A stretch of 63,911 bases of DNA from Paenibacillus silvae (GTDB lineage: Bacteria > Bacillota > Bacilli > Paenibacillales > Paenibacillaceae), in contig NZ_BMFU01000020.1 of NCBI RefSeq assembly GCF_014639235.1, positions 1-63,911 on the forward strand, written 5' to 3'. Below the pieces are notes generated by a model. It was not told the origin of the DNA, made no database searches, and saw nothing but the letters and a program-made list of their open reading frames with translations. The translations under genes were made by a program, and so were the position numbers. Below, one piece after another: positions 41,306 through 49,116 of the stretch (position 1 is its first letter; each line of letters begins with the position of its first letter).

Positions 41306-41998
41306 TTATCTAAAAGCTGCTGCGTTCACGCGTGCGCCAGGGCCCATCGTAGAAGAAAGACTTACGTTCTTCAGATAAACACCTTTTGCTGCCGCCGGTT
41401 TAGCACGGTTCAGAGCGTCCATGAGAGCTTTGAGGTTCTCATTCAGTTGCTCGGAAGAGAAAGAAGCTTTACCGATCGGTGCATGAATTTGACCTGCACG
41501 ATCCAGACGATATTCGATTTTACCGGCTTTGATTTCTTGAACAGCCTTAGTTACATCGAAAGTTACCGTTCCGGCTTTAGGGTTAGGCATCAGGCCTTTA
41601 CCGCCGAGCAGACGGCCCAATTTACCTACTTCACTCATCATATCCGGTGTCGCTACGCAGACGTCGAATTCGAACCAACCTTGTTGGATTTTGTTGATCA
41701 TGTCTGCATCACCAACATAGTCCGCGCCAGCCGCTTCCGCTTCTTTCGCTTTGTCACCTTTTGCAAATACCAATACGCGTTGTGTTTTACCTGTACCATG
41801 TGGCAGGACAACAACACCACGTACTGCCTGGTCTTGCTTACGAGGGTCTACGCCCAAACGAACTGCTGCTTCGATAGTTTCATCGAATTTCGCAGTAGCT
41901 GCCTTTTTCACAAGCTCAACCGCTTCTGAAGGCTCGTAAGTTGCTTCGCTGTCGATCAGCTTGGCAGCTTCCAGGTATTTTTTACCGTGTTTAGCCAT
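41306..41998 (-). CDS. rplA: 50S ribosomal protein L1
   Basis: This 230-aa protein of the L1 stalk keeps 'MAKHGKKYLEAAKLIDSEATY'-like start and 'GLMPNPKAGTVTFDV' and 'GRLLGGKGLMPNPK'. It helps E-site tRNA leave. Just after rplK. Confidence 0.98.
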   Translation of the reverse strand: MAKHGKKYLEAAKLIDSEATYEPSEAVELVKKAATAKFDETIEAAVRLGVDPRKQDQAVRGVVVLPHGTGKTQRVLVFAKGDKAKEAEAAGADYVGDADMINKIQQGWFEFDVCVATPDMMSEVGKLGRLLGGKGLMPNPKAGTVTFDVTKAVQEIKAGKIEYRLDRAGQIHAPIGKASFSSEQLNENLKALMDALNRAKPAAAKGVYLKNVSLSSTMGPGARVNAAAFR

Positions 41999-42092
41999 GT
42001 TTTATTCCTCCTTTGTGGTTTTAGCGGATATACCTCCCACATTGACCGGCCGCGAATCGGCCGGCTTTACGAAGCCATGTTTCGTTTGAAAA

Positions 42093-42518
42093 TTAGTCTT
42101 CGATGGTGATACCCATGCTGCGGGCAGTACCTTCGACCATACGCATTGCAGACTCAACGTCAGCAGCATTCAGGTCAGGCATTTTTGTTTCCGCGATTTG
42201 ACGTACCGCATCACGTTTAACGGTAGCAACTTTTTTCTTGTTCGGTTCGCCGGATCCTTTTTCAACTTTCGCTGCCACTTTCAACAGAACTGCTGCAGGT
42301 GGAGTTTTAGTGATGAATGTAAAGGAACGATCCTCGAATACAGAGATTTCAACTGGAATGATCAATCCCGCTTGATCAGCTGTACGAGCGTTGAATTCTT
42401 TACAGAATGCCATGATGTTGACACCTGCTTGACCCAATGCCGGACCTACTGGTGGTGCTGGATTTGCTTTACCTGCTGGAATCTGCAGTTTTACTATTTT
42501 GATTACCTTTTTTGCCAT
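42093..42518 (-). CDS. rplK: 50S ribosomal protein L11
   Basis: This 141-aa protein of the GTPase-associated centre begins MAKKVIKIVKLQIPAGKANP behind AAGGAGG (8 nt). It keeps the thiostrepton-site proline-rich helix 'PPVGPALGQAGVN' and is needed for RelA activation. Upstream V-S-I codons overlap the ribosome binding site and were excluded. Confidence 0.98.
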   Translation of the reverse strand: MAKKVIKIVKLQIPAGKANPAPPVGPALGQAGVNIMAFCKEFNARTADQAGLIIPVEISVFEDRSFTFITKTPPAAVLLKVAAKVEKGSGEPNKKKVATVKRDAVRQIAETKMPDLNAADVESAMRMVEGTARSMGITIED

Positions 42519-42586
42519 GATTGACACCTCCTTGCAAAATAGTGGTTAACGGGCCTCACAGCCCTCCCACAAGAAACTTGAAGAAA

Positions 42587-43120
42587 CTATATCTTCTCCA
42601 CTTGCGTATATTCCAACTCAAGCGGTGTTTCCCGTCCAAACATGTTGACGTGTACTTTCAGCTTGCTTTTGTCTACCAAAATCTCTTCCACGGAGCCCAC
42701 AAAATTCGCAAAAGGACCGACTTTGATGCGTACGGATTCCTTAATATCGAATTCAATTTTAGGCTTAGGCTCAACCATACCCATGTGCTTCAGAATTTGT
42801 TCCACTTCTTCTGGCAACAAGGCTGTTGGTTTGGAGCCGGAACCTGTCGAGCCGACAAATCCGGTAACACCTGGCGTATTGCGAACAACATACCAAGAGT
42901 CATCCGTCTGAACCATTTCGACCAAGACATATCCGGGGTAAACTTTACGCATAACGGTCTTTTTCTTACCGTCTTTGTTTACCACTTCTTCTTCCATCGG
43001 AACAAGAACGCGGAAAATCTTGTCTTCCATGCCCATGGACTCTACGCGTTTTTCCAAATTGGCTTTGACCTTATTCTCATACCCTGAGTAGGTATGAACG
43101 ACGTACCATCTTTTTTCCAT
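42587..43120 (-). CDS. nusG: Transcription antitermination/pausing factor NusG
   Basis: This 177-aa protein has the NGN domain ('KRWYVVHTYSGYENKVKANLE', then 'KVYPGYVLVEMVQTDDSWYVVRNTPGVTGFVG') and a C-terminal KOW domain (about 125-175, 'SVRIKVGPFANFVGSVEEI'). It binds RNA polymerase and couples transcription to translation or Rho. In the secE-nusG-rplK order. Confidence 0.98.
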   Translation of the reverse strand: MEKRWYVVHTYSGYENKVKANLEKRVESMGMEDKIFRVLVPMEEEVVNKDGKKKTVMRKVYPGYVLVEMVQTDDSWYVVRNTPGVTGFVGSTGSGSKPTALLPEEVEQILKHMGMVEPKPKIEFDIKESVRIKVGPFANFVGSVEEILVDKSKLKVHVNMFGRETPLELEYTQVEKI

Positions 43121-43142
43121 ATCAAGCCACCTGGGACCCTTC

Positions 43143-43334
43143 TTAAATAATCGCTTCGATCACAGCGGAGATGCCGATATCTACGACCCAAAAAAACAGC
43201 GTCATAACCACAACAGTACCAAGTACGATTAACGTGTAGTTCGTCAGCTCTTTACGATTAGGCCAGCGAACCTTTTTAAGTTCAGCCCAGCTTTCAGAGA
43301 AAAAGGAAATCAGAGATTTGAAACTACGTTTCAC
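43143..43334 (-). CDS. secE: Protein translocase subunit SecE
   Basis: This 63-aa single-span protein has a cytoplasmic amphipathic part with 'ELKKVRWPNRKELTNYT' and one membrane segment (about 40-60). It is the small Gram-positive form. The start was set at a GTG 9 nt behind GGAGGT (MKRSFKSLIS); the longer reading begins inside the ribosome binding site. Confidence 0.96.
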   Translation of the reverse strand: MKRSFKSLISFFSESWAELKKVRWPNRKELTNYTLIVLGTVVVMTLFFWVVDIGISAVIEAII

Positions 43335-43355
43335 GCCGACTACACCTCCCAAAAA

Positions 43356-43505
43356 CTATCTGGTTTCGCGATGAGAAGTCTGCTCGTTACAAAACTTGCA
43401 AAATTTCTTCATCTCCATGCGGTCGGGGTGATTACGCTTGTTTTTTGTCGTAGTGTAATTTCTTTGTTTGCAGTTTGTACAAGCCAAAGTAATAATTACC
43501 CGCAT
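43356..43505 (-). CDS. rpmG: 50S ribosomal protein L33 (zinc-binding type)
   Basis: This 49-aa protein reads MRVIITLACTNCKQRNYTTT and later has C-K-F-C, so both CxxC zinc knuckles are intact. ATG is behind GGGAGGTG. Position before secE is as in B. subtilis. It is too short for common ORF cutoffs. Confidence 0.96.
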   Translation of the reverse strand: MRVIITLACTNCKQRNYTTTKNKRNHPDRMEMKKFCKFCNEQTSHRETR

Positions 43506-43592
43506 GATGTACACCTCCCGAAGACTTCCGCACTGAGCAGAGTCTCTAAATTGATCCTGAAAAAAAAGCCGTAAAATAGGCCTACCTAAAAC

Positions 43593-43621
43593 ACTTTATC
43601 ACAAGGGTATAAGCATGTCAA
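43593..43621 (-). promoter_or_regulatory. sigma-A promoter of rpmG-secE-nusG
   Basis: Minus-strand TTGACA (43621-43616), 17-bp spacer, TAAAGT (43598-43593). The sequence between it and the sigH terminator shows no other feature I can support. Confidence 0.8.
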
Positions 43622-43762
43622 TGAAAGAATAACCTTTCATCATTGGGTATTAATTCCGCACTACACGTGCCGTGTCTCTCATCTCTGATTTTTTCAATTC
43701 TCCGGCATGAACCGAGCGATTACTAGTATTTATCAATCCTTAACAATATAAACTCCAGACAA

Positions 43763-43789
43763 TAAAAAAAGACTCAAACACCGAGCCTT
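43763..43789 (-). terminator. Terminator after sigH
   Basis: Minus-strand AGGCTC and GAGTCT (one G-U pair) form a short stem followed by seven Ts, about 25 bp past the sigH stop. Confidence 0.7.
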
Positions 43790-43814
43790 TTCCGTCAACG
43801 ACAACAACCTCTGT

Positions 43815-44459
43815 TCAATTATCTCGAACTTCCAGGTACTTTTCAAGTTTGCGCTTCACACGCTGCAATGCATTATCAATGGACTTCACATGACGATCCA
43901 GATCAACTGCTATCTCCTGATAGGATCTTCCGTCCAGATACAACATCAGCACTTTACGTTCCAGGTCACTCAAAATCTCGGACATTTTGTCTTCCAGGCC
44001 AACGAACTCCTCCTGGTTAATAATTAATTCTTCCGGATCACTGACCTGTGTTCCACAAATCACATCGAGTAACGTACGATCAGACTCTTCATCATAAATG
44101 GGCTTGTCCAGAGATACGTAAGAATTCAGCGGAATATGCTTCTGTCGTGTGGCTGTCTTGATCGCCGTAATAATCTGTCTTGTAATGCACAATTCGGCAA
44201 ACGCCTTGAAAGAAGCAAGCTTGTCCCCTTTGAAATCACGGATGGATTTATAAAGGCCAATCATTCCTTCTTGAATAATATCTTCCCGGTCAGCTCCGAT
44301 CAAAAAATAAGATCTTGCCTTGGCGCGTACAAAGTTGCGATACTTGTTGATCAAAAACTCCAGCGCTTCGCTCTCGCCTTCACGGACCGCTTCGACAATG
44401 TCTTCGTCACTTTGGTAATCATACTTTGATAACATGATATCTTTGAGGTCGACACTCAC
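43815..44459 (-). CDS. sigH: RNA polymerase sigma factor sigma-H
   Basis: This 214-aa factor directs transition-state and early sporulation genes. Region 2 ('RNFVRAKARSYFLIGADREDIIQEGMIGLYKSIRDF') and region 4 ('LSDLERKVLMLYLDGRSYQEI...RVKRKLEKYLE') are conserved. The start was assigned to GTG at 44459 because GGAGGG lies exactly 7 nt before it; the in-frame ATG at 44480 has no ribosome binding site. Own sigma-A promoter upstream. Confidence 0.95.
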   Translation of the reverse strand: MSVDLKDIMLSKYDYQSDEDIVEAVREGESEALEFLINKYRNFVRAKARSYFLIGADREDIIQEGMIGLYKSIRDFKGDKLASFKAFAELCITRQIITAIKTATRQKHIPLNSYVSLDKPIYDEESDRTLLDVICGTQVSDPEELIINQEEFVGLEDKMSEILSDLERKVLMLYLDGRSYQEIAVDLDRHVKSIDNALQRVKRKLEKYLEVRDN

Positions 44460-44521
44460 AGACAATCCCTCCGGCTGCAACGCAAGGTACCCCGTTACTC
44501 TACTCTATGAAATATACGAAC

Positions 44522-44551
44522 AGTATATATGATGGTACCTGCCACCGTCAA
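44522..44551 (-). promoter_or_regulatory. sigma-A promoter of sigH
   Basis: Minus-strand TTGACG (44551-44546), 18-bp spacer, TATACT (44527-44522). A TTGACA further upstream (around 44590) lacks a well-spaced -10. In B. subtilis sigH is repressed by AbrB; no site can be assigned by eye. Confidence 0.7.
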
Positions 44552-44631
44552 CCACGCCATCCCTAAAAAAGAACAGGTATAACATAATTGTCAATAGTTT
44601 CAATATTGTAAAATTTGTAAGAAACCCGCTG

Positions 44632-45153
44632 TCAGCCTCGTCTCCAGCGTTCAAACTGCTTCAAAATCTCAGGGCTTAATTTCCCCCCGATTGTATTGCG
44701 AGTTGATCTCGCCTGATCCTCCGCAAGCCGCTGCTGAAGCTCCTTTTCATTCTGTTCCACTTCAATCAGCAGTTCTCTTGCAGATACACGCAGCGCTCCC
44801 TGGCCGAAAATAACATGTTGTTCTACCATATCGCTGGTAGCTACATAGATTTGGCGTCTTCGCATGCTTAGTTCCCGAACGAGTCTCTCAATGCATTCGT
44901 CTGCCGTCTCTTTTTCCTTTGTAAAATGAACTTGAACTTTGCTCTGTGTAAAGGATTTACCGAGTCCAGGCACTAGGTAGGCGTCAAACACAACGATGAC
45001 GCGCCTGCCGGAAAAAGCCTGGTAGTCTGCAAGCCGGAAGAGCAGTCTGTTCCGCGCCTCTTCCAGCCCGCTTTCAGCCAATTTGGATAATTCAGGCCAG
45101 TCGCCAATCATGTTGTACCCGTCTACAAGAAGCACATCACGGGAATCAGCCAT
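44632..45153 (-). CDS. rae1: Ribosome-associated NYN-domain endoribonuclease Rae1 (YacP)
   Basis: This 173-aa protein has a PIN-like NYN fold: 'VLLVDGYNMIGDWP' (metal Asp), 'VIVVFDAYLVPG' (Asp) and 'IYVATSDMVEQ' (Asp). Rae1 cleaves mRNA in the ribosomal A-site in a translation-dependent manner in B. subtilis. It ends in a basic C-terminal segment. Separated from rlmB by only five bases. Confidence 0.9.
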   Translation of the reverse strand: MADSRDVLLVDGYNMIGDWPELSKLAESGLEEARNRLLFRLADYQAFSGRRVIVVFDAYLVPGLGKSFTQSKVQVHFTKEKETADECIERLVRELSMRRRQIYVATSDMVEQHVIFGQGALRVSARELLIEVEQNEKELQQRLAEDQARSTRNTIGGKLSPEILKQFERWRRG

Positions 45154-45158
45154 ATCAT

Positions 45159-45905
45159 CTATTCCTGCGCTTGGCGGGAACGGAGCACTTCATACATAAC
45201 AACCCCCGCTGCCACGGAAGCATTCAGGGAATTAATCTGACCTTGCATCGGCAGTTTGACCAGCACGTCACATTTCTCACGAATGAGGCGACCCATGCCT
45301 TTGTTTTCGTTGCCAATAACAAGGGCCACAGGACCTGTAAATACACCATTGCCAAAAACAGCCTCACGTGCAGTAACATCCGTTCCCACGACCCATACGC
45401 CCTCTTCTTTGAGACGATCAATCGTTTGCGCCAGATTACTTACCCGAGCAACGAGTACATACTCTGCAGCGCCTGCAGACGTTTTGGATACCGTTGCTGT
45501 TACTGAAGCTGAACGCCGCTTGGGTACAATGACACCGTGAGCTCCAGTACAGTCTGCCGTACGCAGGATGGACCCCAGATTATGAGGGTCTTCAATTTCA
45601 TCCAGCAGCAGGATAAACGGTTGTTCATTTTTGGATCTGGCTGCTTGCAAAATATCTTCAACCTCAGCATAAGCATACGGAGCTGCCTGGGCAACAACAC
45701 CCTGATGCTGAATACCGGGAACGGTTTGATCCAGCTTACGCTTGTCCACGTGCTGTATTACGATCCCTTGTTTTTTGGCCACCGCAATGATCGGTTGCGT
45801 CAGGTGTTTCTGCGCCGTGTCGGCAATCCATATTTTATTAATGGTCCGGCCAGAACGCAGCGCCTCCGTTACGGAGTGTTTACCGGCAATCCATTCTTCT
45901 TCCAT
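45159..45905 (-). CDS. rlmB: 23S rRNA (guanosine-2'-O-) methyltransferase RlmB
   Basis: This 248-aa SPOUT enzyme has an N-terminal substrate-binding domain (about 1-70) and a SpoU domain with 'NLGSILRTADCTGAHGVIV', 'VIGNENKGM' and 'LPMQGQINSLNASVAAGVVMYE' (the deep-knot SAM site). It probably methylates G2251-equivalent of 23S rRNA. Start MEEEWIAGKHS follows GAGAGG; an in-frame ATG 45 nt upstream lacks a good ribosome binding site. Confidence 0.92.
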   Translation of the reverse strand: MEEEWIAGKHSVTEALRSGRTINKIWIADTAQKHLTQPIIAVAKKQGIVIQHVDKRKLDQTVPGIQHQGVVAQAAPYAYAEVEDILQAARSKNEQPFILLLDEIEDPHNLGSILRTADCTGAHGVIVPKRRSASVTATVSKTSAGAAEYVLVARVSNLAQTIDRLKEEGVWVVGTDVTAREAVFGNGVFTGPVALVIGNENKGMGRLIREKCDVLVKLPMQGQINSLNASVAAGVVMYEVLRSRQAQE

Positions 45906-45955
45906 CCTTGTTCGTTCCTCTCTGTATTGCTTGTTATATAAAATAGTCACCGCAG

Positions 45956-46492
45956 CTATTTGGACGTTGATGCAGATGCCTGTTCTGCCTGCTCAATCCC
46001 CAGCCCGATCAGCTCAATCATTCGATGATGCTGACTGCTGCTGTATAGATAACCGATCAGACATTCAAATGCCGTTGCGTGTCTGTACTCCAGCACATCC
46101 GCATTTTTGGGAACGCTGCCCGACTTGGCATTGCGCCCCTGCCGCACCACGTCCAGCTCCTCTTCCGTCAATGCAGCCTCTATACTTGTCAGTATGCGGC
46201 TTTGAGCCTTGGCAGATACCAGCTTTGTTGCACTGCGGTGCAGATGGTTAGGACGCATGTTCGCTTTGGATAACAGATACTGCCTCACCGCAACCTCATA
46301 TACCGCATCACCGATATAAGCCAGTGCAATGGGCGGGATCAGCCGTGCAGGCCGGGAAGGAGGATAAGGAAACCATCCGCCCTCCTGCGCATTCACCTGA
46401 TGCGTCGTCCCTTCACTCTGTACATCATTGACCGTACGCTCGACAGATTGAGACAAAATATTCTCTTTTTCCTCGCTCATTTGCGGCGCCAT
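45956..46492 (-). CDS. mrnC: Mini-ribonuclease III (MrnC)
   Basis: This 178-aa RNase III-like enzyme lacks the double-stranded RNA-binding domain. The active-site region reads 'ALAYIGDAVYEVAVRQYLL' (Asp) and 'ATAFECLIGYLY' (Glu). It processes the 23S rRNA precursor ends in bacilli. Its N-terminus has an extra poorly conserved stretch of about 45 residues. The start overlaps cysS by 16 bp, with AGGGA 5 nt upstream. Co-transcribed with cysS. Confidence 0.92.
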   Translation of the reverse strand: MAPQMSEEKENILSQSVERTVNDVQSEGTTHQVNAQEGGWFPYPPSRPARLIPPIALAYIGDAVYEVAVRQYLLSKANMRPNHLHRSATKLVSAKAQSRILTSIEAALTEEELDVVRQGRNAKSGSVPKNADVLEYRHATAFECLIGYLYSSSQHHRMIELIGLGIEQAEQASASTSK

Positions 46493-47877
46493 CTCATTCC
46501 CTGTGCCGTATCTTCCAGCAGGATGCCTTGAGCAGACAATTCATCACGAATTTCATCTGCGCGAGCCCAGTTTTTGGATTTGCGTGCTTCCACGCGCTCT
46601 TGTATTAAACGTTCAATCTCTTCGTCCAAAAGTTCCGGCTCCACGTCTGTATAGATTCGCAGCACCGCATTCAGTTCATCGAACAGTTCCAGCAATGCAT
46701 GAATTTCGGCGGCATTGACCACATCCTGCTGCAGCAGCTGGTTCGCTTCTGCCGCCCACTCAAACAGCGCCGTAATTGCATCTGGAGTATTGAAGTCATC
46801 CTGCATTTTTTCATGATACTGTTGTCGAATTCCGTCCAGTCTTGCTGCGAATTCTTCAGGAATCTGCTGATTTACGGTTACAGCCCCCAGACGATGCTTC
46901 AGGTTACCCACCGCATTGGCGATACGATCCACACTGTTCTGCGCCTGCTCCATCGTATCCTCAGTGAAATTAAGCGGGTTGCGATAGTGAGTAGACAACA
47001 TGAAGTAACGGATGGCTTCACGCTTGTACTGGCTTCGCAGATCCTTCACCAAAACGCCGTTACCGAGAGATTTCGACATTTTCTCGTTATCAATGCGAAT
47101 AAACCCGTTATGCATCCAGTAATTCGCGAGTGGTTTGCCCGTAATTGCTTCGGATTGCGCGCATTCGCACTCATGGTGAGGAAACTGCAGATCCTGACCT
47201 CCACCATGAATATCCAGTGTATCCCCCAGGTATTCCCTTGCCATAGCGGAGCACTCGATATGCCAGCCAGGACGACCATCGCCCCATGGGCTGGACCAGA
47301 AAATTTCGCCAGGCTTAGCTGCTTTCCAAAGCACGAAGTCTTCCGGATGCTCCTTGCGCTCGTCTACACCGATCCGGATACCGAACTGCAGCTCCTGCAA
47401 GTTTTGTTTCGACAATTGTCCGTATTTCTCGAACTTGCCTGTTCGATAATATACGTCACCGCCATTTTCATAAGCGAAACCTTTTTCAACGAGTTCACTT
47501 ATAAAATCAATAATCAGCGGCATATTCTCAGTTACACGTGGGTTGCTGCTGGCCTTAGGAATGCCAAGACCTTCCAAATCCGCGTAATACGCAGCAATAA
47601 ATTTCTCCGCCACATGCGGAACATCGGTGCCAAGCTGCTCGGCTTTACGGATCAGTTTGTCATCCACATCCGTGAAATTTACGACATAATTCACTTCATG
47701 TCCGGTCTGCTCCAGATACCCGCGAACGGTGTCGAAAAAGATCACTGGACGGGCATTCCCGATATGAATGTAATCGTATACGGTTGGTCCGCATACGTAC
47801 ATTTTCACCTTGCCGGGCTCTTGCGGAACAAACTCCTCTTTGGTACGGCTCATCGTATTATAAATCTGAAGCGTCAT
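46477..47877 (-). CDS. cysS: Cysteinyl-tRNA synthetase
   Basis: This 466-aa class I enzyme charges tRNA-Cys. The HIGH-type motif HIGN is at 38-41 and KMSKS at 266-270. Zinc ligands Cys29, Cys209 and His234 are visible. The start was set at the ATG giving MTLQIYNTMS (AAAGGA upstream). It lies 81 bp after cysE and is controlled by the same T-box. Confidence 0.97.
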   Translation of the reverse strand: MTLQIYNTMSRTKEEFVPQEPGKVKMYVCGPTVYDYIHIGNARPVIFFDTVRGYLEQTGHEVNYVVNFTDVDDKLIRKAEQLGTDVPHVAEKFIAAYYADLEGLGIPKASSNPRVTENMPLIIDFISELVEKGFAYENGGDVYYRTGKFEKYGQLSKQNLQELQFGIRIGVDERKEHPEDFVLWKAAKPGEIFWSSPWGDGRPGWHIECSAMAREYLGDTLDIHGGGQDLQFPHHECECAQSEAITGKPLANYWMHNGFIRIDNEKMSKSLGNGVLVKDLRSQYKREAIRYFMLSTHYRNPLNFTEDTMEQAQNSVDRIANAVGNLKHRLGAVTVNQQIPEEFAARLDGIRQQYHEKMQDDFNTPDAITALFEWAAEANQLLQQDVVNAAEIHALLELFDELNAVLRIYTDVEPELLDEEIERLIQERVEARKSKNWARADEIRDELSAQGILLEDTAQGMRWRRK

Positions 47878-47958
47878 GGTCACTTTTCCTTTCATCCTGA
47901 ACTGCTGTACTGTATACCTATTCAATGTGCATGCATCAGCGAATGTGCATCAATCATC

Positions 47959-48612
47959 TTATGTGCATTTCTCCGATTCGCGTGTATTTTGCATTGTGCG
48001 CACTTCCTCCTGCAGCCGTTCAATTTCGCGCTGCATGCTGCGCAGCGAATCAACAACCGGGTCAGGCAGCTGCTGGTTCAGACGGTCCACACGCCGGCCA
48101 TCCTGCTTGACGATTCGTCCCGGAATACCTACGACTGTACTGTTCGCCGGCACTTCCTTTAAAACCACAGAGTTGGCACCAATATTGCTTTGATCCCCTA
48201 CGCGAAACGATCCCAGCACCTTCGCACCGGATGAGATAACCACATTATTGCCAATTGTCGGGTGTCTCTTCCCTTTTTCTTTTCCTGTCCCGCCCAGGGT
48301 TACGCCTTGATAGATCACAACATCGTCACCAATCTCACACGTTTCTCCAATGACAACCCCCATCCCGTGGTCAATGAACAAACGATCACCGATCGTAGCT
48401 CCAGGATGAATCTCGATGCCTGTCATAAACCGACTAACCTGAGATATAAACCGGGCAAGCGAGTACCATCTTCGTTTGTATAGATAGTGCGCGAATCGAT
48501 GGGCCCATATCGCATGCAGCCCTGAATACGTAAATACAACTTCAAACCAACTCCGGGCGGCTGGATCATTTTCAAAGACCGTCTGGATATCTGATCTGAT
48601 CTTTTTGAACAT
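47959..48612 (-). CDS. cysE: Serine O-acetyltransferase
   Basis: This 217-aa enzyme makes O-acetylserine for cysteine synthesis. The left-handed beta-helix hexapeptide region 'GIEIHPGATIGDRLFIDHGMGVVIG' with the catalytic His and the C-terminal 'NSTVVGIPGRIV' are visible. It is the short Gram-positive form without the long N-terminal domain. The start MFKKIRSDIQ follows GAGGGG; the longer in-frame reading runs into the T-box leader. Confidence 0.96.
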   Translation of the reverse strand: MFKKIRSDIQTVFENDPAARSWFEVVFTYSGLHAIWAHRFAHYLYKRRWYSLARFISQVSRFMTGIEIHPGATIGDRLFIDHGMGVVIGETCEIGDDVVIYQGVTLGGTGKEKGKRHPTIGNNVVISSGAKVLGSFRVGDQSNIGANSVVLKEVPANSTVVGIPGRIVKQDGRRVDRLNQQLPDPVVDSLRSMQREIERLQEEVRTMQNTRESEKCT

Positions 48613-48697
48613 GCTCGTTCCCCTCTTGTTCCGGTTCTCGTCCTCCGGGTATGCCGGACGGCGTGTTCCTTGATAGTGTACTGCGCACTCGCCAAAA

Positions 48698-49066
48698 CAA
48701 AAAACGCCTCTGCAGCACGAAGCTGCAGAGGCGTTAATCGCGGTCCCACTCTGCTTGGTTTGGTTCATTCCTGATGAATCCTGAATAACACAAACCCTCT
48801 GGCGGCTCGGTAACGGGAACCAGTCGTCGCCATCTATCCTGACGTTCTCCTCTGTACTGCTGACTGAGGCGGGGCCGGATTCGACGGTGCAGCTCACGGG
48901 TGCATTTCAGACTGCTGGACAATGGACGGCTCGCAGCCACCGCTCGCCAAACAGATTTGTTCTCTGTCCGGGCGTACGGGGCCATCCTCTCTGGATTTGT
49001 CCGGGTCAGCTTACTTCTCCCGGTCTTTGCTGTTCTATATGAACGTATTATGACAATTCAACCTTG
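48698..49066 (-). promoter_or_regulatory. T-box leader (cysteine tRNA-sensing riboswitch)
   Basis: On the minus strand the leader contains the invariant T-box sequence 'agagtgggaccgcgatta' (48753-48736), followed by the terminator stem ACGCCTCTGCAGC/GCTGCAGAGGCGT (48734-48704) and a T-run. An antiterminator can form between the T-box and the 5' arm of the terminator. Upstream stem I contains TGC triplets (Cys codon), e.g. in 'gagctgcaccg'. It reads uncharged tRNA-Cys and controls cysE-cysS, as in bacilli. Confidence 0.93.
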
Positions 49067-49073
49067 TGTTGCT

Positions 49074-49102
49074 ATTATAGCGAAAAGCCTTCACACTGAC
49101 AA
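49074..49102 (-). promoter_or_regulatory. sigma-A promoter of the cysE T-box operon
   Basis: Minus-strand TTGTCA (49102-49097), 17-bp spacer, TATAAT (49079-49074), within the space right after the gltX stop codon. Confidence 0.8.
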
Positions 49103-49116
49103 CCAGCAGAATCTAA

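Noticed and set aside
46699..48162. Plus-strand ORF of 487 codons
   Set aside because: It is antisense to cysS and cysE, both clear by motif.
48613..48897. N-terminal extension of cysE by 95 residues
   Set aside because: The extension is the T-box leader read as protein. The true start has a strong ribosome binding site and gives the normal N-terminus.
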